Assembly: GCF_014649855.1 (NCBI RefSeq)
Contig: NZ_BMTV01000033.1
Coordinates: 16,981 to 80,980 of the forward strand
From: Streptomyces roseolus
GTDB taxonomy: Bacteria; Actinomycetota; Actinomycetes; Streptomycetales; Streptomycetaceae
Reading direction: 5' to 3'
DNA length: 64,000 nt
This document shows, one piece after another, positions 34,098 to 42,885 of this stretch; position 1 is the stretch's first letter, and each line of letters opens with the position of its first letter. The notes under the pieces are model-generated. The model was not told the origin of the DNA, ran no database searches, and was given only the letters and a program-made list of their open reading frames with translations. Both the position numbers and the translations under genes were made by a program.

Positions 34098-34461
34098 TGC
34101 TCACTTGTCGACGCATCTCCGCGCCTGAGCGGTCGCCAAGTTGTCATACCGGTGAGTAGCCCCGGGTCGATCGCCTGACGAAGACTGGCGTTCCCCATCA
34201 AGCACGGCCCCGTCCCGGTCGCCCCTGCCCGTATCCGTCCCTGCCCGTTCCACCGTCCCCGTTCCGTCCCAGGGCGGCCTCTCCCAGGCCCGTCCCCGGC
34301 CGGCCTTCCTCAGGCCCTTCCCGCCGGTCCCCGTTCCGCTCGGCTCCGGCCTCCCAGGGCCGGATCCCCTCCCGTCCCTCTCCGGCCTCCCCGGCCGCAC
34401 CGACTCCCTTCCCGTCGGTCCCCCGCCGCTTCCCCGCACCCGCACGCGAGTTGGAGCACGC
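34098..34461 (+). other. Pyrimidine-rich untranslated leader before the glycan cluster
   Basis: No gene is seen. From about 34199 to 34440 the plus strand is a nearly unbroken pyrimidine-rich run with repeated CCCGT and CCGTCCC words. The resulting transcript would be C-rich and largely unstructured. Possible functions are a Rho-type loading region or simple low-complexity drift. Confidence 0.5.
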
Positions 34462-35670
34462 ATGCCCCAGCACGTCCCGCCCCCGCAGCTCACCCCCGCC
34501 CCGCCGCCCCCGCTCCCCCCGGCCCCGTCCGGGCGCGTCCAGAGCCGCGCCCGCCGGAGCGAACCGCCGCGGCGTGTCGTCTTCCTCGCCCACCGCGGCG
34601 TCGGGAACCCCGCCGCGGGCGGCTCGGAACTCCTCATCGACCAGATCGCCACCGGGCTGACCGGGTTCGGCCACGACGTCACGCTGCTGTGCGGCGGGAC
34701 CGCGGCGGAGCGCCCGTACCGGGTCGTGTCGGCCGGAGGCCCGTTCGGGCACTTCGTCACGGCCCGGTCCGCCTTCCGGCGGCACGTCGGCTCGTGCGAC
34801 CTGCTCGTGGAGGTGTGCAACGGCATGCCGTACCTGTCGCCGCTGTGGCACCGCGGCCCGACGGTGTGCCTGGTCAACCACGTCCACACGGAGCTGTGGG
34901 GGATGCGGTTCCCCCGGCCGGTGGCCCGTACCGGCCGGCTGCTCGAACACTGGGCGCTCGCCCGGGCCCACCGGGGCAACCTCCTGGTCGCGGTCTCCCC
35001 CTCGACGGAGGCGGCGCTGCACGCGATCGGGGTGCCCCCGGAGCGGATCCGCGTGGTCCACAACGGCGTTCACGAACCGGCGCCGCGCACGGCGCGGTCG
35101 CCGGAGCCGGTGTTCCTCGCCCTCGGCCGGCTGGTCGACTACAAGCGGGTCGACCTGCTGCTGCGCCTGTGGGAACGGGTCCGTCCGGTCACCGGCGGCC
35201 GGCTGGTCGTCGTGGGCGACGGGCCCGAACGCGAGCGGCTGCGGCGACTGGCGGGCGACGGCGTCGAGTTCACCGGCCACGTGTCGGAGGAGGAGAAGCA
35301 CCGGCTGCTGTGCGAGGCGTGGCTCCTGCTGCACCCCGCGGCCGTCGAGGGCTGGGGCCTCGTCGTCACCGAGGCGGGTGCCCGCGGCACGCCGACGCTC
35401 GGCTTCGACGTGTCCGGACTCCGGGATTCCGTACGGGACGGCGTCACGGGCGTCCTGGCCCGCGGGGAGTCCTCGTTCGCCGCCGCCTGGTGCGCCCTGG
35501 CCCTGGACACCGGCCGGCGCGAGGCGATGGGCGAGGCCGCGGCCCGGCTCGCCGCCGAGTACCGGTGGAGCAGGACCGTGCGCCGGTTCCGCGCCATCGC
35601 GTCGGAGGCCGTCGAGCGGGCCGGGCCGTCCTCGGGCCGGGTCGGGCGGGCGGAAGGCGCGCGCCGATGA
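34462..35670 (+). CDS. GT4 family glycosyltransferase
   Basis: A 402-residue retaining glycosyltransferase of GT-B/GT4 type. A Pro-rich N-terminus of about 35 residues precedes the acceptor domain (RRVVFLAHRGVGNPAAGGSE, with the Gly-rich donor loop). The nucleotide-sugar domain starts near residue 215 (EPVFLALGRLVDYKRVDLLL). The E-x7-E motif EGWGLVVTE lies near residue 296. It probably adds a sugar from a nucleotide donor to an envelope lipid or glycan. GGAG precedes ATG 34462. It heads the coupled cluster; its stop overlaps the next start. Confidence 0.87.
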   Translation: MPQHVPPPQLTPAPPPPLPPAPSGRVQSRARRSEPPRRVVFLAHRGVGNPAAGGSELLIDQIATGLTGFGHDVTLLCGGTAAERPYRVVSAGGPFGHFVTARSAFRRHVGSCDLLVEVCNGMPYLSPLWHRGPTVCLVNHVHTELWGMRFPRPVARTGRLLEHWALARAHRGNLLVAVSPSTEAALHAIGVPPERIRVVHNGVHEPAPRTARSPEPVFLALGRLVDYKRVDLLLRLWERVRPVTGGRLVVVGDGPERERLRRLAGDGVEFTGHVSEEEKHRLLCEAWLLLHPAAVEGWGLVVTEAGARGTPTLGFDVSGLRDSVRDGVTGVLARGESSFAAAWCALALDTGRREAMGEAAARLAAEYRWSRTVRRFRAIASEAVERAGPSSGRVGRAEGARR

Positions 35671-36470
35671 GAGATCCGTCCTTCGGCCGTTCCCTGGCCC
35701 TGTTCCGGGCCTTCCTCCGCGAGCAGGACGATCCCGACGCGGCGTACGAACTGCTCGCCCGGGACGCGGCCGACCAGATCGAGCGGCTCGTGCCGCTGAA
35801 GGGCCGGGTCGTCGTGGACGTCGGCGGCGGGCGCGGGTACTTCACCCGGGAGTTCCGCCGACGGGGTGCGCACGGCTACCTGTTCGAGCCCGACCCGGCC
35901 GAGCTCGGGCCTGCCGGGTCCGTGCCCGCTTCGGCCGGTTCCGGCGGGACGGCGGCCGGTTCCGGGAGGACGGGGACCGGTTCCGGAGAGACCGCCGGTT
36001 CCGGCGGGACCGCCGTCGTCGCGGACGGCTACCTCCTGCCCCTCGCCGACGGCGCGGCGGACGTGTGCTTCTCGTCCAACGTCCTGGAGCACGTACGGGA
36101 CCCCGGCACCTTCCTCAGCGAGCTGGTGCGGGTGACGCGGCCCGACGGCCTGATCTACGTCTCGTTCACCAACTGGCTCTCGCCGTGGGGCGGCCACGAG
36201 TGGGCGCCCTGGCACTACCTGGGCGCCGAGCGGGCGCGGGCCCGCTACGAGCGGCGCACGGGCCGGGCGGCCAAGCACCGGCTCGGCGAGAACCTGTTCG
36301 CGGTCGGCGTCGGTCCCACCCTGCGTCACGTCAGGGGACGGGACGACGTCGAGATCCTCTCCGCGCGCTCGCGCTACTGGCCGGTGCTGCCCGGGGCCGT
36401 CACCCGGATCCCGGTGGTCCGCGAGTTCGCGACCTGGAACCTTCTCCTTCTTCTTCGGCGGTGTTCATGA
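35667..36470 (+). CDS. Class I SAM-dependent methyltransferase with Gly/Ser-rich insertion
   Basis: A 267-residue methyltransferase. Motif I VVVDVGGGRGYF lies near residues 49-60 and the acidic end of strand 2 is LFEPDP near 72-77. The next strand VVADGYLLPLADG begins at 117, followed by CFSSNVLEHVRDPGTFLSEL. Between them, residues 81-116 are a 36-residue insertion of Gly, Ser, Thr and Ala units, an interdomain-like linker inside the Rossmann fold. The gene is coupled by ATGA at both ends. Methylation of a sugar or lipid in the same pathway is inferred from position. Confidence 0.82.
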   Translation: MRDPSFGRSLALFRAFLREQDDPDAAYELLARDAADQIERLVPLKGRVVVDVGGGRGYFTREFRRRGAHGYLFEPDPAELGPAGSVPASAGSGGTAAGSGRTGTGSGETAGSGGTAVVADGYLLPLADGAADVCFSSNVLEHVRDPGTFLSELVRVTRPDGLIYVSFTNWLSPWGGHEWAPWHYLGAERARARYERRTGRAAKHRLGENLFAVGVGPTLRHVRGRDDVEILSARSRYWPVLPGAVTRIPVVREFATWNLLLLLRRCS

Positions 36471-39400
36471 CCAGCCTCGTTCCTGTCCGTCCGCCGGCGC
36501 CGCCCGGTCCCGGTTCCGGGGCCGGGGCCGCCGCGCCCGGCCCCCGCCGTGCCTCCCGGCGGTGGCTGTTCGGCTTCTGGGCCGCGGTGTTCGCGGCCTT
36601 CCTGGCGGTCTCGCCCGGCCGGATGACCTTCGACACCAAGCTGGGGGTCGTCACCGATCCGTGGGGGTTCCTCGCGGACCTGGGCCGGCTGTGGCAGGAC
36701 CGGGCCGGGTTCGGGGGGATCGCCGACCAGTACGTCGGCTACGCGATCCCGATGCTGCCGTTCCACGCGGCGGCCGATCTGGTGGGGCTGCCGGTCTGGC
36801 TGGCCGAACGGCTCTGGCTGTCGGTCGTGGTCACGACCGCGTTCTGGGGCGCCCTGCGGCTGGCGGAGCGGTTCGGCGTGGGCTCGTCTGCGTCGCGGAC
36901 GGCCGGCGCGGCCGTGTACGCGCTGTGGCCGACGTACACGATCGTCGTCGGCTCCACCTCGGCCGCCGCGCTGCCCGGCGCGCTGCTGCCGTGGGTGCTG
37001 CTGCCGCTGACGCGCCCGGGCACGAGCCCGCGGCTCGCCGCGGCGCGTTCGGCGCTGCTGGTCCCGCTGATGGGAGGGGTGAACGCCGCCTCCACGCTGG
37101 CCTCGCTGCTGCCCGTGGGCCTGTACCTGCTGTCCCGGCCGGCCGGCCCGCGCAAGCGGGCGCTGATCGCCTGGTGGACGCCGGGCGTGATCCTCGCGAC
37201 CGCGTGGTGGATCGTGCCGCTGCTGCTCCTCGGGGCGTACGGCGAGAACTTCATGCCGTACGTGGAGACCGCCCGTACGACCACGTCGACGATGTCGGCG
37301 ACCGAGGTGCTGCGCGGCGCGGGGAACTGGGTGGGCTACCTCCACTTCGGCGAGGCGTGGCTGCCCGCCGGCTGGACGGTCGCCACCTCGGCCGTCGTGG
37401 TGGCCGGTTCCACGCTGGCCGCGGCGCTCGGCCTGGCGGGGCTCGCCCGCCGGGACGTGCCGGAGCGGCGGTGGCTGGTGCTGACGGTCTCCGTCACCGC
37501 GCTGATCACGCTGGCCGGTTACGGGGGCGCGCTCGGCGGCCCCTTCCACGAGACGGTGCGGACGTGGCTGGACGGGCCGCTGGTGCCGTTCCGGAACGTC
37601 TACAAGTTCCAGACGGGGGCGGCGCTCGCGCTGGCCCTGGGCCTGGCCCACCTGACGGCGGTGGCCCTCCCCCGGGCGGTGCCGGTGCGGCTGCGGCGGC
37701 TGGCGCCCGTCGTGGCCGCCGTGGTCGTCCTGCCGGGGCTGGCCTGGCCGTACCTCAACGGCACGATCCTCCAGCCGGGCTCCTTCCGGAAGCTGCCCTC
37801 GCACTGGGAGGCGACCGCGGACTGGCTGGCCGAGCACGCCCCGGAGGACCGCGCCCTGGTCGTGCCGGCGACCGCGCACGGCATCTACACCTGGGGATCG
37901 CCGATCGACCAGCCCCTGGACGTCCTCGCCCGGTCGCCCTGGGCGCAGCGCGACTACGTGCCGTTCGGCACGCCGGGCAACCGGCGCGTCCTGGACGCCG
38001 TGGAGCAGGCGCTGGCGTCCGGCGGCGAGGTCCCCGGCCTGGCCGCGTACCTCGCCCGGGCGGGCCTGTACCACGTGGTCGTCCGCAACGACCTCGACCC
38101 GGACCAGGTCGGGCACGTGCCCACGACGACGGTGAAGCGGAGCCTGGAGGCGTCCGGCTACCGCCGGGTCACCGGCTTCGGTCCGCTGCTGACCGACGGC
38201 CGGATCCCGGACGGCACGCCGTTGCAGGTGGAGGGGTTGTACCCGCGTCAGCGGGCGGTCGAGATCTACGCCCCGCCGGCCGGCACCGCGCGTCCGGGGC
38301 CGGTGCGGATGTCGCCGGCGGCGGACACGGCGGTGGTCAGCGGCGGGCCCGAGTCCCTGCTGCCCCTGTCGGCCTCGGGCGCCGTGACGGGCCGGCCGAC
38401 GGTGCTGGCCGGCGACGCGCACCCGGGGGTGGACGCGCCGTCGCTGTACGCGGCCGGCGACGGGCTGCGCCGGGCCGACACCCGGTTCGGTCTCGTGAAC
38501 TCCGGGACGTCCCACACGTACACGGCCGAGGAGCGCAACGCGGCGGAGGCGGTGCAGGACCCGGGCGCGGAGCCGCGCCAGATCCTGCCCACGTCCGACG
38601 GCGCCCGGCAGACCACCGCGGTCCTGCGCGGCGCGCGGTCCGTGACCGCGTCCTCGGTCGGGAACTGGCTGTTCCACCTGCCCCAGTACGACCCGGTCAA
38701 CGCCTTCGACGGAAACCCGGACACCGCCTGGGCCGAGGGTTCCCCCGGGGCGCCCCGCGGCGAGTGGCTGCGGATCGACTTCGACGCTCCGGCCGCGATC
38801 CCGGCGACGCTGGACCTGACCCCGCTGCCCAGCGGCGAGGTGCGTGCGGCGCCCACCCTGGTGGAGGTCGAGACCGACCGCGGCAGCGTGGTCAGCCCGC
38901 TGCGGCCCGACGGCAGCACCCAGCGGGTCGCGGCGCCGCGGGGCGGGGCGAACTGGCTGAAGCTGACGATCCTCGGCTCCCAGCAGGGCCGTCCGGGGCT
39001 CACCGGCGCCGGGTTCGCCGAGGTGGCGGTGCCGGGCGTGCGGGTCACGCGGATGCTGCGGCTGCCCGCCGACGCGCCGCCGGAGGTGAACGGACCGGTG
39101 GCGTACTCGCTGAACCGCGGCAGCGACCCCGGCGGTCTGTCCGCCGTGCCCGCCGAGGTGGGGCTGCACCGGCAGTTCACCGCCGCCGCGTCCGGTGACT
39201 ACACCGTGCGGGCCACGGCCCTGCCCGTACCGGGCAAGGAACTCGACGACCTGCTGTTCGCCCTCACGGGGCGGCGGGAGCAGATCGTGGTGAGCGCGGA
39301 CTCGACCGCGCGGCTCGGTACGAACCTGAGCCCGCGCAACCTCACCGACGGCGACCTGACCACGGCGTGGGTGGCCGGCGACCGGCCCGTGCTCCGGCTC

Positions 39401-40690
39401 TCCTGGCCGGAGAAGACCGCGGTCGGCGAGATCGTGCTCGCCTCGTCCGGCGGTCTCGCGACCCGGCCCGAGCAGCTGCGGATCAGCTCGCCGGACGGCG
39501 CGGCCATCGCGTCCGTGGACGACAACGGGGTGGCGCGGTTCGCCGCCATCACCACGGACCGGATGGACATCGCCTTCTCCCGGGTCGCGCCGCTGACCCT
39601 GCACCATCCGGTGGCGGACCGGCAGTTGCAGCTGCCGGTGGGGCTGAGCGAGCTGCACGTCCCGGCGCTGGAGAAGTACCGGGCGCCGCAGCCGGACCCG
39701 GCGAAGCGGTTCACGCTGCCGTGCGGGAAGGGCCCGGTCGTCTCGGTCGACGGCCGGTTCCTGGAGACGCGGGCCGAGGGCCGGATCCGGGACCTCACCG
39801 AGCGCCGTCCGATCGCCGTCTCCCTCTGCACGGACGGCGGCAAGGTCCCGCTCGCCCGCAGCACCCACACCGTCGAGGCCGGGGACACCGGCCCCCTCGC
39901 GGTCACCCGCGTCGACCTGACGAGCGGTGCGCCCCGGGCCGCCGCGACCGCGCCGCGCGAGGTGGAGGCCGTCTCCGGCGGCGGCGACCGGCGCACGGTG
40001 CGGGTCGGCGCGGGCGAGGCCTCGTACCTCCAACTGCACGAGAACCACAACGCGGGCTGGACGGCCGTGCTCGACGGGCGGGAGCTCACGCCCCTGCGCG
40101 TCGACGGCTGGCAGCAGGCCTGGCTGGTCCCCGCCGGGGCGGGCGGGACCGTGACGCTGGTCTACGAGCCGTCCCGCCTCTACACCGCCGGGCTGACCGT
40201 CGCCGCGGTGTCGCTGCTGGTGCTCGCCGGGCTCGCGCTGCCCGTCCGGCGCCGGACGGACGACGCCGGGAGCGGTACCGGGGTCGGTACGGGAAGCGGG
40301 TCCGGCGTCGCGGCCGAGCCGCCCGCGCCCGGGCTGCTGCTCGGCACCGTGGTCCTGACCCTCGTGGGCGTGGTGATCGCGGGGCCGGTGGCGGCGCTCG
40401 TGCCCGTGCTCGCGGTGCTCGCCAGGCTCCGTCCGGCGCTGCTCGCGCCGCTCGCCTTCGCGGCGATGACCGGCGCGGGGGTCGCCGCCCTGACCGGCGG
40501 CGCGGCCGTCCTGGACCGGGGCGCGTACGGGGCCACGGCCCAACTCCTCGCCGTGACCGCACTGTTCGCCGCGCTCGTGACCGCGCGCCGGGGCTACGGC
40601 TCCGGCACCGGCGCCCACCGGGCCGGGTCGCCCGGCCCGCGTACCGGCGCGTACGGACCGGGCCCCCGGCCCGGAGAGGAGAGGGACTGA
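36467..40690 (+). CDS. AftD-like alpha-(1->3)-arabinofuranosyltransferase (DUF3367)
   Basis: A 1407-residue GT-C-type membrane glycosyltransferase. About eleven helices occupy residues 30-430, with the early loop SPGRMTFDTKLGVVTDPWGF typical of AftD/DUF3367. A large periplasmic part follows, with two discoidin-like carbohydrate-binding modules (NAFDGNPDTAW near 744; NLTDGDLTTAW near 958) and a C-terminal domain ENHNAGWTAVLDGREL. Several terminal helices begin near 1240. AftD in mycobacteria adds alpha-(1->3)-arabinofuranose to arabinan of the cell wall and LAM. Here the acceptor is unknown. ATG 36467 overlaps the upstream stop. Confidence 0.88.
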   Translation: MTSLVPVRPPAPPGPGSGAGAAAPGPRRASRRWLFGFWAAVFAAFLAVSPGRMTFDTKLGVVTDPWGFLADLGRLWQDRAGFGGIADQYVGYAIPMLPFHAAADLVGLPVWLAERLWLSVVVTTAFWGALRLAERFGVGSSASRTAGAAVYALWPTYTIVVGSTSAAALPGALLPWVLLPLTRPGTSPRLAAARSALLVPLMGGVNAASTLASLLPVGLYLLSRPAGPRKRALIAWWTPGVILATAWWIVPLLLLGAYGENFMPYVETARTTTSTMSATEVLRGAGNWVGYLHFGEAWLPAGWTVATSAVVVAGSTLAAALGLAGLARRDVPERRWLVLTVSVTALITLAGYGGALGGPFHETVRTWLDGPLVPFRNVYKFQTGAALALALGLAHLTAVALPRAVPVRLRRLAPVVAAVVVLPGLAWPYLNGTILQPGSFRKLPSHWEATADWLAEHAPEDRALVVPATAHGIYTWGSPIDQPLDVLARSPWAQRDYVPFGTPGNRRVLDAVEQALASGGEVPGLAAYLARAGLYHVVVRNDLDPDQVGHVPTTTVKRSLEASGYRRVTGFGPLLTDGRIPDGTPLQVEGLYPRQRAVEIYAPPAGTARPGPVRMSPAADTAVVSGGPESLLPLSASGAVTGRPTVLAGDAHPGVDAPSLYAAGDGLRRADTRFGLVNSGTSHTYTAEERNAAEAVQDPGAEPRQILPTSDGARQTTAVLRGARSVTASSVGNWLFHLPQYDPVNAFDGNPDTAWAEGSPGAPRGEWLRIDFDAPAAIPATLDLTPLPSGEVRAAPTLVEVETDRGSVVSPLRPDGSTQRVAAPRGGANWLKLTILGSQQGRPGLTGAGFAEVAVPGVRVTRMLRLPADAPPEVNGPVAYSLNRGSDPGGLSAVPAEVGLHRQFTAAASGDYTVRATALPVPGKELDDLLFALTGRREQIVVSADSTARLGTNLSPRNLTDGDLTTAWVAGDRPVLRLSWPEKTAVGEIVLASSGGLATRPEQLRISSPDGAAIASVDDNGVARFAAITTDRMDIAFSRVAPLTLHHPVADRQLQLPVGLSELHVPALEKYRAPQPDPAKRFTLPCGKGPVVSVDGRFLETRAEGRIRDLTERRPIAVSLCTDGGKVPLARSTHTVEAGDTGPLAVTRVDLTSGAPRAAATAPREVEAVSGGGDRRTVRVGAGEASYLQLHENHNAGWTAVLDGRELTPLRVDGWQQAWLVPAGAGGTVTLVYEPSRLYTAGLTVAAVSLLVLAGLALPVRRRTDDAGSGTGVGTGSGSGVAAEPPAPGLLLGTVVLTLVGVVIAGPVAALVPVLAVLARLRPALLAPLAFAAMTGAGVAALTGGAAVLDRGAYGATAQLLAVTALFAALVTARRGYGSGTGAHRAGSPGPRTGAYGPGPRPGEERD

Positions 40691-41994
40691 TGGCCACCGA
40701 CCACCGCACGCGGGCCGCGGGCCCGTCCGCGCGGGAGCCACTGCCGAGGGTGCCGTTCACCGTCGCGGACGAGATCGCCCGGCACTGCGCCGACGCCCGC
40801 GAGCCGAACACGGTGCACCTCGAGCTCCATCTGCCGGGTCGCGTGGCACGGGACCGGCTGCGCGAGGCGTTCGAGCAGGCGCTGGCCCGGCACCCCCGGG
40901 TGCTGATGCGGGAGCGGCGGCGCGGTCCGTTCGCCCGGCGCCACGAATGGGAGCTGGCCGACCGCGCCCGCGCGGACGTGGTGGTCTTCCCGCCGTGCGA
41001 GCCGGGCGCGCTCGCCCGGGCCCGGCACCGGGCGCTCGCCGAACCGCCGTCGCTGACGGCCCCGCCGCCGCTGCGTCTGGAGGTCGTCGAGGAGCCGGAC
41101 CGGGAGGGCTGCGTCCTGCTGCTCACGCTGCACCACACGGCACTCGACGGGCCCGCCGGCCTGCGCGTCGTCGCGACGGCCGCCGAACTCTACGGCGGCC
41201 GGAGCGCCCCGCCGGCCGCCCCGCCGGCCCGTCCCCCGGCCGGCGCGGCCCCGCGGCGCCCCGGCCGGGGCGCCGCGGTCGCCCGTGTCGCGGCCGGACG
41301 CCCCGGGCCGGCTCCCGGCAACGCGATGCTGGTCACCGAACTGCCGGTGCCGCGCCGCCCGTCCGGCGCCGCGCACACCGTGAACGACCAGCTGATGGTC
41401 GCCACGGCGCTGACCGTCGCCGACTGGAACCGCCGCCGGGGAGCGCCCGAACGCCCCCTGCGCATCACCATGCCCGTCGACGACCGCGACCGGGGTCCGG
41501 CGATGCCGATCGGCAACGGCACACGGCTCGTCGAGGTCGACTACGCGGCCGCCGAGGTCCGGCCGGACACCGACGTCGGCGCGCTGCTCCGGGCCACGGC
41601 CGGACGCACCCGCGCCCTCAAGTCCCTCGACCGGCCGCAGCTGGGACGTGCGGCCGAGCTGCTCACCGCCCCGGTCGTCCCGGTCGCCGCCCGCGCGGTA
41701 CTGGCCCGGGGCGCGCGGCGGCTCGGGGCCCGGTGGATCTCCACGACGCTGCTCAGCAACATCGGCCGGATCCCCTACCCGATGGACTTCGGCGACGCGG
41801 GACGGGCCACGGCGGTGTGGGTGTCGGCGCCGGCCGCGATGCCGCGCGGCCTGACCTTCACGACCGCCTCGACCGGCGGCCGGCTGCACCTGGTGGTGCG
41901 GTGGTCCCGGGCCCTCCTGGGGGACGAGGACGGCCGCCTGATCACCGAGACCTTCGCCGACCGGCTGGCGGCGACCGACGGGGAGGCGCTGTGA
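40690..41994 (+). CDS. Condensation-fold acyltransferase (PapA-like)
   Basis: A 434-residue protein of the CoA-dependent acyltransferase/condensation superfamily. The catalytic motif HHTALDG is at residues 148-154, and a DFGDAG segment near 366 corresponds to the DFGWG structural motif. No carrier or adenylation domain is attached. Related proteins acylate trehalose, mannosides or other glycolipids, so acylation of the glycan built by the flanking enzymes is inferred. ATG overlaps the AftD stop (TGATG). Between residues 170 and 210 is a Pro/Ala/Arg-rich disordered loop. Confidence 0.78.
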   Translation: MATDHRTRAAGPSAREPLPRVPFTVADEIARHCADAREPNTVHLELHLPGRVARDRLREAFEQALARHPRVLMRERRRGPFARRHEWELADRARADVVVFPPCEPGALARARHRALAEPPSLTAPPPLRLEVVEEPDREGCVLLLTLHHTALDGPAGLRVVATAAELYGGRSAPPAAPPARPPAGAAPRRPGRGAAVARVAAGRPGPAPGNAMLVTELPVPRRPSGAAHTVNDQLMVATALTVADWNRRRGAPERPLRITMPVDDRDRGPAMPIGNGTRLVEVDYAAAEVRPDTDVGALLRATAGRTRALKSLDRPQLGRAAELLTAPVVPVAARAVLARGARRLGARWISTTLLSNIGRIPYPMDFGDAGRATAVWVSAPAAMPRGLTFTTASTGGRLHLVVRWSRALLGDEDGRLITETFADRLAATDGEAL

Positions 41995-42881
41995 ACCGGG
42001 GAGAAGCATCGACGGCCGCCGGGGCGAGGCGGCCGGTACCGGACACCGCACCGGCCGGGGAGGCGCGACAGACGATCCCGGTCATCGCACCGACCGACGA
42101 GGAGCGGAAGACGATCCCGGGCACCGCATCGGCCGGCGGCGCGGGGCGGGACACGAGCGCTTCCGGCGCCGGTGCCTCGGGCGGGCTGCGCGACTTCTAC
42201 GAGAACCCCGCCGTCCCCGTCGCGTCCGGCGACGCCCGGAGCCGGCGTCAGGCACGGCTGCTGGCCGAGGCGCTCGACCGGCCCGGGGCGCTGGTGCTCG
42301 ACGTCGGCTGCGGCGACGGCACCGCGGCGGCGACGGCGGGCCCGTTCCTCGCCGGGCACCGGATCGTCGGCGTCGACTGGTCGCAGGACGCGCTGCGCCG
42401 TGCCCGGCCGCGGATGAGCGCCGCCGTGCGGGGCGAACTGGACGGCGGGGGCCTGCCGTTCGCGGACGGCTGCGCGGACGCGGTGCTGTTCAGCGAGGTC
42501 GTCGAGCACCTGGTCGACCCGGACAGCGCCCTGGACGAGCTGCGGCGCGTGCTGCGCCCGGGCGGTCATCTGATGCTCTCCACCCCCAACCTCGCCGCCT
42601 GGTACAACCGGGCGCTGCTGCTGGCCGGCCGGCAGCCGGTGTTCTCGGAGGTGAGCCTGCGCGGCATCCACGGGCGGCCCGGCACCGAAGTCGTCGGTCA
42701 CCTCAGGCTCTTCACGGCTCGGGCGCTCCGCTCGTTCCTGACGTCGGCCGGATTCGAGGACGTCCGGATCTCCGGCGCGCCGTTCCACGGCGTCCCGCGC
42801 GGGCTGCGCCTGGTCGACCGCGCGGCCTGCGCGGTGCCGTCCGCGGCGTCCATCCTGCTGGCGCACGCCCGGCGGAGGTAG
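41991..42881 (+). CDS. Class I SAM-dependent methyltransferase
   Basis: A 296-residue methyltransferase. The first ~65 residues are a low-complexity tail with repeated TIP/PGTA words. Catalytic-domain motif I VLDVGCGDGTA lies near 101-111, then HRIVGVDWSQDAL, LPFADGCADAVLFSEVVEHLVDP and ELRRVLRPGGHLMLSTPN, as in UbiE/glycolipid methyltransferases. GTG at 41991 overlaps the upstream stop (GTGA). It is likely to modify the same surface glycan or lipid as its neighbours. Confidence 0.82.
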   Translation: MNRGEASTAAGARRPVPDTAPAGEARQTIPVIAPTDEERKTIPGTASAGGAGRDTSASGAGASGGLRDFYENPAVPVASGDARSRRQARLLAEALDRPGALVLDVGCGDGTAAATAGPFLAGHRIVGVDWSQDALRRARPRMSAAVRGELDGGGLPFADGCADAVLFSEVVEHLVDPDSALDELRRVLRPGGHLMLSTPNLAAWYNRALLLAGRQPVFSEVSLRGIHGRPGTEVVGHLRLFTARALRSFLTSAGFEDVRISGAPFHGVPRGLRLVDRAACAVPSAASILLAHARRR

Positions 42882-42885
42882 CGGC

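Noticed and set aside
34199..34440. Pyrimidine-rich run considered as a CRISPR-like or satellite repeat array
   Set aside because: Words repeat irregularly, with no fixed unit length, palindromic repeat or unique spacers.
36374..40741. A 1455-codon minus-strand frame opposite the AftD-like gene
   Set aside because: His/Arg/Gly-rich low-complexity translation typical of GC-rich antisense frames.
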